Assembly (NCBI GenBank): GCA_913060975.1 | Contig: CAJXVC010000002.1 | Span: 1-64,000 of the forward strand | Reading direction: 5' to 3' | Source: an uncultured Gammaproteobacteria bacterium | Lineage (GTDB): Bacteria; Pseudomonadota; Gammaproteobacteria; Pseudomonadales; Pseudohongiellaceae | DNA length: 64,000 nucleotides | Part shown: piece after piece, positions 55,255 through 64,000 of the stretch | How the letters are laid out: the number at the start of each line of letters is the position of its first letter | Position numbering within the stretch: position 1 is the first letter of the stretch | Position numbers and translations under genes: made by a program | Notes under the pieces: model-generated | Told to the model about the DNA's origin: nothing | Databases searched by the model: none | What the model saw: the letters and a program-made list of their open reading frames with translations, nothing else

Positions 55255-56088
55255 TTAAGAAGAATGCCATCTGGGATGTAGCCAGATGGCATTTTTTTTT
55301 GCTTGCGTGTTCAGCGGGGGGAATTTACCAAGATCTGTCCAGTGTGCAGCGCTGTCATGAAAATCTGAACCCTGGGACATGTAGAGTTTGTGATGAATTG
55401 CCAGGTCTTGCAGGCGCTTTTGTTCATCAGGGTCGACATTGCCGTAATTGGTTTCCAGGGCTTCGCCGCCAGCCTGATGAAAATCTTTGACGAGCGTGTC
55501 CAGTTTACTCTTGCTCAATGGATAACGACCCGGGTGTGCCAATACGGCTATTCCGTTAGCCATGGTGATCGCAGCGACCACGTCATCGAGACTGTGCCAT
55601 TGGGCTGGCACATAGGCTTTACCGCGTTTGCCGATGTAGCGTTTGAAGGCTTTCTGTAGTGACTTGCTATGACCTTCAGTAACCAGAAAATCGGCGACAT
55701 GGGAGCGAGTCACCGCTTGCGCCGGCAATTGCGCAACAAACTCGGCCAAGCCGACAATTCCGATCTTCTGCAACTTGGCATCCATGGCAGCCATCCGCTC
55801 ACGACGGGCTTGCTGTTGGCGTTCCAGGAGGGCGTTGAGACTGCGATCCGTGACATCGAGGCAAAGCCCCACAACATGTATTTCCTGATTTTCCCACTGA
55901 CAGGAGATCTCGACTCCTGGTATTAGCTGGACGGAATCGGAGGCCGGTAGTTTGCTGGTTGCATGCAGGTAATCATGGTCAGTGATGGCCAGATGAGTCA
56001 GGCCGACTTCTGTCGCGCGCTGCACCAGCGCCTCGGGCGTATGTTTGCCATCGGAAAAATGGCTGTGACAGTGCAAATCGGCTTTCAT
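55255..56088 (-). CDS. PHP-domain phosphoesterase (RNase AM/YciV-like)
   Basis: 277 residues from the ATG at 56086-56088, where the family begins MKADLHCHSHFSDGKHTPE; the ORF track adds 16 residues. Metal-binding histidines are in DLHCHSH, THLAITDHD and the C-terminal GSDFH. YciV/Rnm enzymes remove nucleotides from short RNA or hydrolyse 3',5'-nucleoside bisphosphates. The last 15 codons are written in the stem of a terminator read from the opposite strand. Confidence 0.85.
   Translation of the reverse strand: MKADLHCHSHFSDGKHTPEALVQRATEVGLTHLAITDHDYLHATSKLPASDSVQLIPGVEISCQWENQEIHVVGLCLDVTDRSLNALLERQQQARRERMAAMDAKLQKIGIVGLAEFVAQLPAQAVTRSHVADFLVTEGHSKSLQKAFKRYIGKRGKAYVPAQWHSLDDVVAAITMANGIAVLAHPGRYPLSKSKLDTLVKDFHQAGGEALETNYGNVDPDEQKRLQDLAIHHKLYMSQGSDFHDSAAHWTDLGKFPPLNTQAKKNAIWLHPRWHSS
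55263..55300 (+). terminator. Intrinsic terminator after the zinc-ribbon gene
   Basis: AATGCCATCTGG pairs with CCAGATGGCATT around a 7-base loop, followed by a T9 run at 55292-55300. It lies inside the 3' end of the convergent PHP gene; on that strand the stem is followed by TCTTCTTAATC and may also help end that transcript. Confidence 0.9.
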
Positions 56089-56412
56089 AAAGTGAAAATC
56101 ATGTCGTTGGCAGGTAGATGAATGCAAGTAATGCATGTAAAGAAAATTCGTCTGGTGTGCAAGTTTCCCAGACCTCGTCGGTCTTGTGTCTTAATCCCAC
56201 AATAATTGGCTGTTTAACAACTGGCTGATAAACAAGTGGTAATTGTCGACATGCAGGATGCAGCGTAACAGAAAGGTGCGACTGCGTATCATCTGAATGT
56301 GTCATGCTATAGTGCCCGGCATTGCATCGCTTGACCCATAATTTGATCAATAGTTCGAACCAAAGCTCGAGCCCCAGCTAGAGCCATAGACAGTCCAAGG
56401 AAAGTTGCGAGA
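56089..56412. other. Intergenic region before the DinB-like gene
   Basis: 324 bases, no ORF with support. A possible extended -10, TGC-TATAGT at 56305-56313, lies about 100 bases before the DinB-like gene. Nothing else is clear. Confidence 0.5.
56305..56313 (+). promoter_or_regulatory. Candidate extended -10 promoter
   Basis: TGCTATAGT fits an extended -10 element; no good -35. Expected start near 56320, about 90 bases before the DinB-like ATG. Confidence 0.3.
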
Positions 56413-56961
56413 ATGAAAACAAGCAAGGCGCCCAGCGCGTCAATGCAGGACGTTGAGCATACTGAATCGTTGCTGGCAGGCTGTCGGCAATGTCTCGGTC
56501 AGTGTCAGGAATTATTGCAGCTGGTCGACGCTGACGTGTTTGCGCGGGCGGCTGAAAATTGCTCGTCAATCGGTGCTCATTTGCGCCATGTTCTGGATCG
56601 TTTCCAGAGCTTTTTCAACGGCTTGCAATCAGATTGTATCGACTATGACGAGCGTCGCCGCGACGCCTCTATCGAGGCCAATCTTGAGGCGGCAAACTTT
56701 GCGTTGACCACTACGGTGCGCCGCATGAGGGAACTATCTGCAAACGACCTGCAGGGTCGCGCCATTGCAATCCGTGAATCTGTGCATGCTGAAACGCCGC
56801 CAACGTGTCTGGACAGCACTATCGAGCGCGAACTCATGGCCTTGGTCACACACACTACCCACCATCTTGCTTTGATCGCGGTGATCCTGCGCCAACAGGG
56901 TATGGCGCTCGATAGCCACTTTGGCAAGGCACCCTCCACGATCCGTCACGAACAGAGCTAA
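56413..56961 (+). CDS. DinB-like putative metalloenzyme
   Basis: 182 residues. The four-helix pattern with metal-binding histidines of the DinB/YfiT superfamily is visible in SSIGAHLRHVLDRFQSFFNG near residue 52 and ELMALVTHTTHHLALIAVILRQQG near residue 142. Members include bacillithiol-type S-transferases and many uncharacterised enzymes. The role here is unknown. It lies 123 bases before iscR, probably in a separate unit. Confidence 0.7.
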   Translation: MKTSKAPSASMQDVEHTESLLAGCRQCLGQCQELLQLVDADVFARAAENCSSIGAHLRHVLDRFQSFFNGLQSDCIDYDERRRDASIEANLEAANFALTTTVRRMRELSANDLQGRAIAIRESVHAETPPTCLDSTIERELMALVTHTTHHLALIAVILRQQGMALDSHFGKAPSTIRHEQS

Positions 56962-57016
56962 ATTCCTTTTGGCTTGTATAGCAGGCGCCCAGACGGCTTG
57001 ATTCGTCCTGTCGTCA

Positions 57017-57049
57017 ATACTTGACTAAATTACTTAGGTATTCGATAAT
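57017..57049 (+). promoter_or_regulatory. IscR operator overlapping the isc promoter
   Basis: Bases 57017-57041 match the type 1 IscR site (ATASYYGACTRWWWYAGTCRRSTAT) at 23 of 25 positions, starting ATACTTGACTAAA. It overlaps a promoter with TTGACT at 57021-57026 and GATAAT at 57044-57049, spacing 17. Binding by holo-IscR would block it, the classical autoregulation of the operon. Confidence 0.8.
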
Positions 57050-57084
57050 TTGCCCTACAAATTTGCACCTGTTGTGGCATTTCT

Positions 57085-57600
57085 ATGCGCTTGACCACCA
57101 AAGGACGATACGCCGTTACGGCGATGCTGGACCTGGCTCTGCACAAGAATCAGGGGCCCATCAGTCTGGCTGATATCTCCACTCGGCAAGCCATTTCACT
57201 GTCTTACCTTGAGCAATTGTTTGCCAAGTTGCGCAAACGCTCTCTGGTCAGCAGTGTGCGTGGCCCGGGCGGTGGTTATGAGCTGCAAGGCGACGCTGGC
57301 AGCATTTACATTGCCGAAATCATTGATGCGGTCAATGAATCACTGGATACCACGAAATGTAGGGGTAAAGGTGATTGTCAAGGCGGTGAGATTTGCTTGA
57401 CCCATTATTTATGGGAGGACCTGAGCAATCAGATTCACACGTTTCTTGAGAACATTTCGCTAGCCGATCTGGTCGCCAAGAGTGAAGTGAAAGAGATTGC
57501 CGATAAGCAGGATCGCAAACATCTGATTGTCAGTGAGCATCAAGAGCATGCTGACATCAACGAATTAACCAATTTACGTATACCGATCACGAGTCCGTGA
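57085..57600 (+). CDS. iscR: Fe-S cluster regulator IscR
   Basis: Rrf2-family transcription factor of 171 residues. Winged-helix N-terminus [19 protein letters not shown], and three cluster-binding cysteines in [20 protein letters not shown] near 92-111, so it should carry a [2Fe-2S] cluster and repress the isc operon when replete. An operator of the IscR type 1 kind overlaps its promoter. iscS follows 26 bases after the stop. Confidence 0.97.
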   Translation: MRLTTKGRYAVTAMLDLALHKNQGPISLADISTRQAISLSYLEQLFAKLRKRSLVSSVRGPGGGYELQGDAGSIYIAEIIDAVNESLDTTKCRGKGDCQGGEICLTHYLWEDLSNQIHTFLENISLADLVAKSEVKEIADKQDRKHLIVSEHQEHADINELTNLRIPITSP

Positions 57601-57626
57601 AACAGGAGCTCAGGCGGAGCCAAACT

Positions 57627-58841
57627 ATGCAATTTCCGATTTATCTCGATTATTCAGCCACTACCCCCGTAGACCCGCGCGTCGCGGAGAAAATGGCCCA
57701 GTGTCTGACGCTGGAGGCCAACTTTGGTAACCCGGCTTCGCGTTCGCACATGTTTGGCTGGAAGGCTGAGGAGGCTGTTGAGACAGCGCGCAAGAATGTC
57801 GCTGATCTGCTTAATTGTGATCCGCGAGAAATCGTCTGGACCTCTGGCGCCACCGAAGCTGACAACCTTGCTATCAAAGGGGCGGCGCACTTCTATCGCA
57901 AAAAGGGTCAGCACATCATTACTTCCAAGATCGAGCACAAGGCCGTCCTCGACAGCTGTCGTCAGCTCGAGCGCGAAGGGTTTGAGATCACTTATCTGGA
58001 CCCAAGCAAGGATGGCATTATTACGCCAGAAGCGGTTGCCGAAGCCATTCGGGAAGACACTATTTTGGTGTCGCTGATGCATGTGAACAATGAGATCGGC
58101 GTGATCAATGACATTGCAGCGATTGGTAAAGTCACTCGCGAACATAAAGTGATTTTCCATGTCGATGCCGCGCAGAGCACTGGCAAGCTGGATATCGATA
58201 TGGAGCAAATGCCAGTCGATCTGATGTCACTGACTGCACACAAGATTTATGGCCCGAAGGGTATCGGTGCACTCTACGTGCGTCGTAAGCCCCGTGTTCG
58301 ACTCGAACCACAAATGCATGGCGGTGGTCATGAGCGTGGTATGCGTTCTGGCACGCTGGCGACTCACCAGATTGTGGGTATGGGCGAAGCCTATCGCATC
58401 GCGCGCGAAGAGATGCATGATGAGAATGCCCGCGTGCTGGCACTGCGTAATCGCTTGCTGGAAGGTTTGAAAAATATCGAAGAGGTTTACGTCAACGGTG
58501 ATCTTGATCATCGCATCGCCGGCAACCTCAATATCAGTTTTAATTTCGTCGAAGGTGAATCTCTGATGATGGCATTGCGTGATCTGGCGATTTCGTCTGG
58601 TTCTGCTTGTACATCAGCCAGTCTGGAGCCTTCCTATGTGTTGCGCGCACTGGGTCTTAACGACGAACTCGCGCATAGCTCGCTGCGTATCACGCTTGGC
58701 CGTTTCACGACCGAGGAAGAAATCGACTACGCAGTCGAGAAGATTCACGAAGCGGTTGCTAAATTGCGCGACCTGTCACCGCTTTGGGATATGTTCAAGG
58801 ACGGCGTCGACTTAAATCAAGTTAAATGGGCTGCCCACTAG
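57627..58841 (+). CDS. iscS: Cysteine desulfurase IscS
   Basis: 404 residues from the ATG at 57627, with GGAG 7 bases before it; the ORF-track start at 57597 is 10 codons early and lacks the family start. PLP enzyme that removes sulfur from cysteine: [14 protein letters not shown], the PLP lysine in [11 protein letters not shown] and the sulfur-carrying cysteine loop [16 protein letters not shown]. It supplies Fe-S assembly and tRNA thiolation. Second gene of the operon. Confidence 0.98.
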   Translation: MQFPIYLDYSATTPVDPRVAEKMAQCLTLEANFGNPASRSHMFGWKAEEAVETARKNVADLLNCDPREIVWTSGATEADNLAIKGAAHFYRKKGQHIITSKIEHKAVLDSCRQLEREGFEITYLDPSKDGIITPEAVAEAIREDTILVSLMHVNNEIGVINDIAAIGKVTREHKVIFHVDAAQSTGKLDIDMEQMPVDLMSLTAHKIYGPKGIGALYVRRKPRVRLEPQMHGGGHERGMRSGTLATHQIVGMGEAYRIAREEMHDENARVLALRNRLLEGLKNIEEVYVNGDLDHRIAGNLNISFNFVEGESLMMALRDLAISSGSACTSASLEPSYVLRALGLNDELAHSSLRITLGRFTTEEEIDYAVEKIHEAVAKLRDLSPLWDMFKDGVDLNQVKWAAH

Positions 58842-58856
58842 GCAGAAGAGGTAAAC

Positions 58857-59264
58857 ATGGCTTATTCAGACAAAGTAATAGATCACTATGAGAACCCGCG
58901 CAACGTCGGCAAGATGGACGACGAGGATGTGAATGTGGGTACTGGCATGGTCGGTGCACCAGCCTGTGGTGACGTCATGCGTCTGCAAATCAAGGTCAAT
59001 GACCAGGGTGTCATTGAAGATGCCAAATTCAAGACTTATGGCTGCGGTTCAGCAATCGCATCCAGCTCTTTGCTGACCGAATGGGTCAAAGGGCGTTCAC
59101 TGGACGAGGCAACGACAATCAAGAACAAAGATATTGCCGACGAGCTAGGCTTGCCGCCAGTCAAGATTCACTGTTCTGTGCTGGCCGAAGATGCCATCAA
59201 GGCTGCAATCGCTGATGTGAAGAAAAAGCGTGGCGGTTCAGCGGAATCAGAAGCAGCCGAGTAA
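58857..59264 (+). CDS. iscU: Fe-S scaffold protein IscU
   Basis: 135 residues. Three cluster cysteines in GAPACGDVM, FKTYGCGSAIASSS and KIHCSVLAEDAI, plus the LPPVKIH segment bound by HscA. Starts 15 bases after iscS. The tail after residue 125 (KKKRGGSAESEAAE) is the usual variable extension. Confidence 0.98.
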   Translation: MAYSDKVIDHYENPRNVGKMDDEDVNVGTGMVGAPACGDVMRLQIKVNDQGVIEDAKFKTYGCGSAIASSSLLTEWVKGRSLDEATTIKNKDIADELGLPPVKIHCSVLAEDAIKAAIADVKKKRGGSAESEAAE

Positions 59265-59291
59265 GGCTGCGTTTTACGACGGTACGAAATA

Positions 59292-59615
59292 ATGACTATC
59301 TCCATAACAGAGACAGCTGCCAAGCATGTAGCACAACAACTGGCGAGTCGTGGTGGCGGCCTGGGCATTCGTGTCGGGGTCACAACAACTGGCTGTTCAG
59401 GCATGGCCTATGTTCTGGAGTTTGCCGACAAGCTGGAAGTTGGCGATCAGGTTTTTGAAGAGCAGGGCGTCAAGATTATTGTTGACCCAAAAAGTCTGGT
59501 TTACATCGATGGAACAGAAATGGACTTCGTCAAACAGGGTGTGAATGAGGGTTTTGAATTCAGAAACCCAAACGCCAAAGGCGAATGCGGTTGCGGCGAA
59601 AGCTTCAGCGTATAA
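59292..59615 (+). CDS. iscA: Fe-S carrier protein IscA
   Basis: 107 residues of the HesB family. The three conserved cysteines are in [11 protein letters not shown] and GECGCGESF at the C-terminus. A-type carrier that takes clusters to target proteins. Between iscU and hscB. Confidence 0.97.
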   Translation: MTISITETAAKHVAQQLASRGGGLGIRVGVTTTGCSGMAYVLEFADKLEVGDQVFEEQGVKIIVDPKSLVYIDGTEMDFVKQGVNEGFEFRNPNAKGECGCGESFSV

Positions 59616-59814
59616 CAGTGGCCTTGAGCCGTTGTTATGCTCTGCAATAGCGGAATGAGAACAATATTCCTGAGCATGTCTTGAAGCCGAACACAAAGAT
59701 TATTCAGCATTACTGCATTTGATTCGCTATATGGGCGTTGCTTGTCGAAATCGACAAGCGACGCCAATTGCCGGGCTACTTATTCACGGACGCCAAACAC
59801 TCTGTCAACTTCCT

Positions 59815-60348
59815 GTGTCACAATCAACTAACAATTTTTTTGAGCTTTTCGGATTGCCGCAAACCTATGCAATCGATGTCGATGCATTGGCGGCTAAATA
59901 CCGTGAGTTGCAAGGCGATGCTCATCCTGATCGACACAGTGGTGCTGATGAGGCGGCAAAGATGCGCGCCGTGCAATTGACGAGCCTGATCAATGAAGGC
60001 TTTGCCACGCTAAAGTCGCCGCTGAAACGCGCAGGCTATCTATTGAGCCTGGAAGGATTTGACGCGGAACAAGTTAGCCAGGCAGATCTCAGCATGGACT
60101 TGTTGATGGAGCAAATGCAACTGCGTGAGAGTCTGGAATCATTACCCAAGGATGAGTCGGCTCTGGATGAGCTGGCAGATCTGAAAAGCGATACGGAACA
60201 GAAAATCGCCAAGCGACAGCAAGAATTCGAAGTGGCGCTGACCAGTAATGACTTGTCAGATGCCAGGCGCTTGTTCCATGAAATGCAATTCCTCGACAAG
60301 TTGCTACAAGAAATAAACAGCGGAGAAGAGCAGAGGCTCGGATACTAG
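59815..60348 (+). CDS. hscB: Co-chaperone HscB
   Basis: J-domain co-chaperone of HscA, about 177 residues. It begins near NNFFELFGLPQTYAID and carries the HPD motif in GDAHPDRHSG; the C-terminal helical bundle ends FHEMQFLDKLLQEINS. The start is uncertain: the ORF goes back to a TTG at 59719, but the family begins close to the GTG at 59815, which gives the expected size; no clear ribosome site serves either. It ends 3 bases before hscA. The gap after iscA is unusually long for this operon (about 200 bases). Confidence 0.88.
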   Translation: MSQSTNNFFELFGLPQTYAIDVDALAAKYRELQGDAHPDRHSGADEAAKMRAVQLTSLINEGFATLKSPLKRAGYLLSLEGFDAEQVSQADLSMDLLMEQMQLRESLESLPKDESALDELADLKSDTEQKIAKRQQEFEVALTSNDLSDARRLFHEMQFLDKLLQEINSGEEQRLGY

Positions 60349-60351
60349 ATT

Positions 60352-62223
60352 ATGGCGTTATTGCAAATCGCAGAACCCGGAGACAAGCCTGCCAAACCAG
60401 CGCATCGACTGGCTGTGGGTATTGATCTGGGCACAACCAATTCTCTGGTGGCCGCGCCTTGCGCGGGCAAGGTTGAAATCCTGCCTGATGCCGATGGTGG
60501 CTATTTGCTGCCGTCGATCGTCCATTACGGTGCAGAAGGGGAAGTAACTGTAGGTGCCGACGCGCGCAAATCCTCTCTTACTGATCCTGGCAATACGGTT
60601 GTTTCCGTCAAACGCTTGTTGGGTCGGGGTGTGGCTGAGCTGCGAGACTCTCCGCAATACCGCCACTATGAATTCGCCGCGGATCGCGATGATCATTCGC
60701 CAGCCATCGTAACTCGCGCTGGTAGCAAGGACCCTGTCGAGGTCTCTGCCGAGATACTGAAATCTCTGGCAAAACGTGCCGAGCACAATCTTAACGGCGC
60801 GTTGGAAGGGGCGGTCATTACTGTGCCTGCCTATTTCAATGATGCGCAGCGCCAGCAAACCAAGGATGCTGCCAAACTGGCTGGTCTGAATGTTCTGCGC
60901 TTGCTGAATGAGCCCACAGCAGCGGCCGTTGCCTACGGACTGGATAGCCAGGATCAGGGCAATATTATTGTCTTCGATCTGGGTGGTGGCACTTTCGACG
61001 TGTCATTACTGAGCCTGCAAAAGGGTGTATTCGAAGTTCTGTCTACGGGTGGTGACACCCATCTCGGCGGCGATGATTTTGATCAGTTGCTGGCCGACTG
61101 GATAAGTGAGCAAGCAGGGCTTTCGATTACTGAGGTTGCAACGCAGCGCGCACAACTGAATCAGCTTGCAACGCAATTGAAGCATCAATTGAGTGAGCTG
61201 GAGTCGGTAGAAGTTGAATTTGCTGGCTGGCAGGGTGAACTGACGCGCGCCGAATTTGCTGACTTGTGCAAACCGCTGGTGGCTCGAACGATCACTACTT
61301 GTCGCCGGGTTTTGCGCGATGGCGATCTCAAGGTCGAGGATGTTGACAACATCGTCATGGTAGGTGGTTCGACACGGATGCCTGTTGTGCGCGACGCAGT
61401 GGCCAACTTTTTTGGCAAGCCACCGTTGACCAATATTGACCCGGACAAGGTTGTCGCAATCGGTGCCGGAATTCAGGCCGATGTACTGATTGGCAACAAG
61501 CCGGCTGACAGCTTTCTGCTGTTGGATGTCAATCCGCTGTCGCTGGGACTGGAAACCATGGGTGAGCTGGTTGAGAAAATCATTCCGCGCAACACCACAA
61601 TCCCGGTGGCCCGAGCGCAGGAATTCACGACTTTCAAAGATGGCCAGACGGCGATGTCACTGCATGTTGTGCAGGGCGAGCGTGAGCTGGTATCCGATTG
61701 CCGTTCATTGGCCCGCTTCGAGCTGCGCGGTATTCCTCCCATGGTGGCGGGTGCGGCGAAAATACGCGTGACTTTTCAGGTGGATGCTGACGGTTTGCTC
61801 AGCGCTATGGCGGAAGAACTCAGTACCGGGGTGCGTTCGGAAATCCAGGTCAAGCCGAGCTATGGCCTGAATTCTCAGCAAATCGAGGAGATGTTGCAGG
61901 CTTCCCAGGAGCACGCTCGCGAAGACATGGAAATCCGGGCCCTGAAAGAAGCTCAGGTGGAAGCGGCGCAGCTGGTTGATGCGATTCAGGCAGCGCGCGC
62001 AGCCGATGGTGATTTGCTGACGGCAGAAGAGGGCCAGCAGATTGATACTGCGGTCGCGGCCCTGGCCAAGGCGGTTCAGGAAGCCGACAGCAAACAATTA
62101 CACGAGCAAACAGAAGCCCTTAATCGCCTGAGCGGGGAATTTGCGGCCCGGCGCATGGACTTGCATATCAGTAAGGCCTTGCGCGGCGAATCGATTAATA
62201 AAGTGGAATCAACGCCCGAATAA
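60352..62223 (+). CDS. hscA: Fe-S assembly chaperone HscA
   Basis: Specialised Hsp70 of 623 residues. ATPase domain with [16 protein letters not shown] near residue 23, [13 protein letters not shown] and [13 protein letters not shown]; substrate domain contains [21 protein letters not shown] and a C-terminal helical lid. It binds the IscU LPPVK segment and drives cluster release. Between hscB and fdx. Confidence 0.98.
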   Translation: MALLQIAEPGDKPAKPAHRLAVGIDLGTTNSLVAAPCAGKVEILPDADGGYLLPSIVHYGAEGEVTVGADARKSSLTDPGNTVVSVKRLLGRGVAELRDSPQYRHYEFAADRDDHSPAIVTRAGSKDPVEVSAEILKSLAKRAEHNLNGALEGAVITVPAYFNDAQRQQTKDAAKLAGLNVLRLLNEPTAAAVAYGLDSQDQGNIIVFDLGGGTFDVSLLSLQKGVFEVLSTGGDTHLGGDDFDQLLADWISEQAGLSITEVATQRAQLNQLATQLKHQLSELESVEVEFAGWQGELTRAEFADLCKPLVARTITTCRRVLRDGDLKVEDVDNIVMVGGSTRMPVVRDAVANFFGKPPLTNIDPDKVVAIGAGIQADVLIGNKPADSFLLLDVNPLSLGLETMGELVEKIIPRNTTIPVARAQEFTTFKDGQTAMSLHVVQGERELVSDCRSLARFELRGIPPMVAGAAKIRVTFQVDADGLLSAMAEELSTGVRSEIQVKPSYGLNSQQIEEMLQASQEHAREDMEIRALKEAQVEAAQLVDAIQAARAADGDLLTAEEGQQIDTAVAALAKAVQEADSKQLHEQTEALNRLSGEFAARRMDLHISKALRGESINKVESTPE

Positions 62224-62245
62224 GGGCCGGAATAAAGAGCCAGAC

Positions 62246-62584
62246 ATGCCAAAATTAACCATTCTTCCCCATGAAGTGATTTGCCCGGAAGGCGCTGAAA
62301 TAGAGGCCGAGAGCGGGGAGACCATTCTCAATAATGCCCTGAAGCATAAAATTTCCATCGAGCACGCCTGTGAGAAGTCCTGTGCTTGCACCACCTGTCA
62401 CGTCATTGTCCGTGAAGGCTTTGATTCGCTGGATGAAGCCTCCGAGAACGAGGAAGACTATCTGGACAAGGCCTGGGGGCTGGAGCCGGAGTCGCGGCTG
62501 AGTTGTCAGGCGTTGGTGACGGACGAAGATCTGGTGATCGAAATCCCCAAATACACTATCAATATGGTCTCTGAAGATCACTAA
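62246..62584 (+). CDS. fdx: [2Fe-2S] ferredoxin of the isc operon
   Basis: 112 residues from the ATG at 62246; the ORF track starts inside hscA. Adrenodoxin-type cluster cysteines in EHACEKSCACTTCHVIV near residues 42-51 and the fourth in RLSCQALV near 87. Donates electrons for cluster building. Ends 14 bases before iscX. Confidence 0.97.
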   Translation: MPKLTILPHEVICPEGAEIEAESGETILNNALKHKISIEHACEKSCACTTCHVIVREGFDSLDEASENEEDYLDKAWGLEPESRLSCQALVTDEDLVIEIPKYTINMVSEDH

Positions 62585-62598
62585 TTACGAGGTTTCCC

Positions 62599-62796
62599 AT
62601 GAAATGGACTGATGTCTACGATATTGCCATGGCGTTAACCGATGAATTTCCGGATATTGACCCGCAATACATCAATTTCGTTGACCTGCACAGCAAGATC
62701 GTCGCGCTGGAAGAATTCGACGATGAGCCTTCGCGCAGCGGTGAGAAAATACTGGAAGCAATTCAAGCTGCCTGGATCGAAGAAGCCGCAGATTAA
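62599..62796 (+). CDS. iscX: Fe-S assembly protein IscX
   Basis: 65 residues, all the length of the family. Begins MKWTDVYDIAMALTDEFPDIDPQYINF, with acidic surface residues and the conserved WIEEAAD end. It is thought to bind IscS and iron and adjust the assembly rate. Last gene of the isc operon; a strong terminator follows directly. Confidence 0.96.
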   Translation: MKWTDVYDIAMALTDEFPDIDPQYINFVDLHSKIVALEEFDDEPSRSGEKILEAIQAAWIEEAAD

Positions 62797-62797
62797 G

Positions 62798-62819
62798 CCC
62801 TGAAAAATCAGGGTTTTTT
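62798..62819 (+). terminator. Intrinsic terminator of the isc operon
   Basis: CCCTGA pairs with TCAGGG around AAAA and runs into six T residues. It lies one base after the iscX stop codon and separates the isc operon from ndk. Confidence 0.88.
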
Positions 62820-62833
62820 GTCACTTTAAAGCG

Positions 62834-62862
62834 TACAAAACCAGCAAATTACCACGTATAAT
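62834..62862 (+). promoter_or_regulatory. Promoter of ndk
   Basis: A perfect TATAAT at 62857-62862 with TACAAA at 62834-62839, spacing 17. It lies 39 bases before the ndk ATG and after the isc terminator, so ndk has its own promoter. Confidence 0.55.
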
Positions 62863-62901
62863 GCGCGCTCTTTTGCGTTTACCACAATACTGGGAGTTAA
62901 G

Positions 62902-63324
62902 ATGGCGATTGAACGTACTCTTTCCATAATCAAGCCGGATGCGGTTGCCAAGAATGCTATTGGCGACATCATCAGCCGTTTCGAAAAAGCCGGACTTAAA
63001 GTTGTCGCAGCAAAAATGCTGCAATTGGACGACGAGTCAGCCGGTGGTTTTTACGCTGAGCATAAAGAGCGTCCGTTTTTTCCTGATCTGATTGAATTCA
63101 TGACTTCTGGCCCTGTGGTTGTTCAGGTGCTGGAAGGCGAAGATGCGATCGCATTGAACCGTAAATTGATGGGTGCGACGAATCCGGCCGACGCAGAGCC
63201 AGGCACAATTCGTGCTGACTTTGCCAAGTCGATCGATGCCAATGCCGTTCACGGTTCGGATTCCGCTACTAGCGCCGAGCGTGAAGTCGGTTATTTTTTT
63301 ACTGACACGGAAATCTGTTCCTGA
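62902..63324 (+). CDS. ndk: Nucleoside diphosphate kinase
   Basis: 140 residues, standard size. Begins [18 protein letters not shown] and has the active histidine in [20 protein letters not shown] near residue 115. It equalises nucleoside triphosphate pools. Followed by rlmN, the usual order in gammaproteobacteria. Confidence 0.98.
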   Translation: MAIERTLSIIKPDAVAKNAIGDIISRFEKAGLKVVAAKMLQLDDESAGGFYAEHKERPFFPDLIEFMTSGPVVVQVLEGEDAIALNRKLMGATNPADAEPGTIRADFAKSIDANAVHGSDSATSAEREVGYFFTDTEICS

Positions 63325-63355
63325 AGCACGATCCAGCCTTTGAGGTAGGTAGAGC

Positions 63356-64000
63356 ATGACGGAAATCAACAAACCCAATCTGGCCGGAATGGGCCGCGAC
63401 AGACTGCGTTCCCTGTTTAAAGACATGGGGGAGAAGTCGTTTCGTGCCGATCAGGTGCTGAAATGGATTCATCAGCGTGGTGTAGTTGATGTTGATGTCA
63501 TGACGGATATCAGCAAGTCCTTGCGCGAGAAGCTCAAGCAGGACACCGTTATTGCTCTGCCCGATGTTGTTGCCGACTATCCGTCCAATGATGGCTGCCA
63601 CAAATGGCTAATCGAAGTCGCCAGTGGTAGTCGCGTTGAGATGGTATTTATCCCCGAAGCGGGCCGCGGCACCCTGTGTATTTCCTCGCAGGCCGGATGT
63701 TCGTTGGATTGCAGTTTCTGTGCCACCGGCAAACAAGGCTTTAATAGTAACCTCACTGTGGCTGAAATTATCGGTCAACTCTGGTGGGCGAATAACAAGC
63801 TTGGCGGATTCGGGGCAAAGATTGAACGCCCGGTCAGCAATGTGGTAATGATGGGCATGGGCGAACCATTGCTCAACTTTGATAACGTACTCGAAGCAGT
63901 TAACCTTATGATGGATGATTGCGCTTACGGCTTGTCGAAACGCAAAGTCACTATCAGCACATCAGGTGTTGTTCCGGCTATTCGCAAACTCAGTGAGTAC
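63356..64000 (+). CDS. rlmN: 23S rRNA/tRNA methyltransferase RlmN (partial)
   Basis: Missing from the ORF track because it runs off the window. From the ATG at 63356 it reads 215 codons without a stop to the last base. Radical SAM methyltransferase: N-terminal [15 protein letters not shown], cluster motif [18 protein letters not shown] (CxxxCxxC) near residue 112-129, and [16 protein letters not shown]. It makes 2-methyladenosine in 23S rRNA and some tRNAs. About 160 residues of the C-terminus are beyond the window. Confidence 0.96.
   Translation, partial: MTEINKPNLAGMGRDRLRSLFKDMGEKSFRADQVLKWIHQRGVVDVDVMTDISKSLREKLKQDTVIALPDVVADYPSNDGCHKWLIEVASGSRVEMVFIPEAGRGTLCISSQAGCSLDCSFCATGKQGFNSNLTVAEIIGQLWWANNKLGGFGAKIERPVSNVVMMGMGEPLLNFDNVLEAVNLMMDDCAYGLSKRKVTISTSGVVPAIRKLSEY

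Overview
The window is 64 kb of chromosome from a free-living gammaproteobacterium, assembled from Illumina Nextera data. Bases 1-47 are not biological: they are the P7 tail, an 8-base i7 index, and the Nextera read-2/mosaic-end adapter, so real sequence starts at 48 and the left edge is probably a contig end. The gene content (glnK-amtB, isc operon, lptFG/pepA/holC/valS, ribF-ileS-fkpB-ispH, pntAB, an AlgZ/AlgR-like LytS/LytTR pair, an ornithine-lipid synthase, an aspartate decarboxylase, a Lrp regulator) fits an aerobic, heterotrophic, probably aquatic gammaproteobacterium. I see no insertion sequence, prophage, CRISPR array or rRNA operon.

Layout. 0.6-2.3 kb: glnK-amtB ammonium uptake (minus). 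2.6-5.1 kb: an MFS transporter preceded by a strong promoter, a 36-codon ORF and an intrinsic terminator that look like an attenuator or a stand-alone small gene, then a BASS-type Na+ symporter. 5.3-9.5 kb: a BamE-like lipoprotein, a secreted alpha/beta hydrolase, and an ECF sigma/anti-sigma module with two tandem DUF4252-like proteins. 9.8-12.9 kb: an ATP-grasp enzyme overlapping an OlsF-like ornithine-lipid synthase. 13-18.3 kb: ribF-ileS-fkpB-ispH, with lspA missing from its usual place. 18.7-23.3 kb: a chemoreceptor, a small exported protein, and the nucleosidase ppnN. 23.5-31.6 kb: valS, holC and pepA (minus), divergent from a hotdog thioesterase and lptF-lptG (plus). 31.8-35.7 kb: small membrane proteins, bioY, panD, a double-glycine bacteriocin-like peptide with a coupled membrane protein, and an RDD protein. 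35.8-44.9 kb: the split transhydrogenase pntAA-pntAB-pntB, cimA converging on a leuB-like gene, tRNA-Leu(CAA), queA and mdh. 45-49.6 kb: LytS/LytTR two-component system, Lrp regulator and leuA. 49.8-56.9 kb: PepSY-TM and rhodanese proteins, a second ECF sigma/anti-sigma module, two uncharacterised secreted proteins, a zinc-ribbon protein, a PHP phosphoesterase and a DinB-like protein. 57-64 kb: iscRSUA-hscBA-fdx-iscX, then ndk and the 5' part of rlmN, cut by the window end.

How the genes work together. Housekeeping blocks predominate: Fe-S cluster assembly under an IscR-type operator, isoprenoid and aminoacyl-tRNA synthesis, LPS export, nitrogen sensing, and branched-chain amino acid synthesis (cimA, leuB-like, leuA, Lrp). 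The less ordinary material sits between them: three upstream regions carrying decaying short tandem repeats (13 bp before the thioesterase/pepA, 12 bp running into the start codon of the sensor kinase, 15 bp in the leuA leader); an ECF module with candidate promoters of its own; a bacteriocin-like two-gene unit; a tRNA 3'-end remnant next to a 58-codon membrane-protein gene with a palindromic operator; and the attenuator-like leader of the MFS gene. All functional calls are from reading the sequence; no database search was run.
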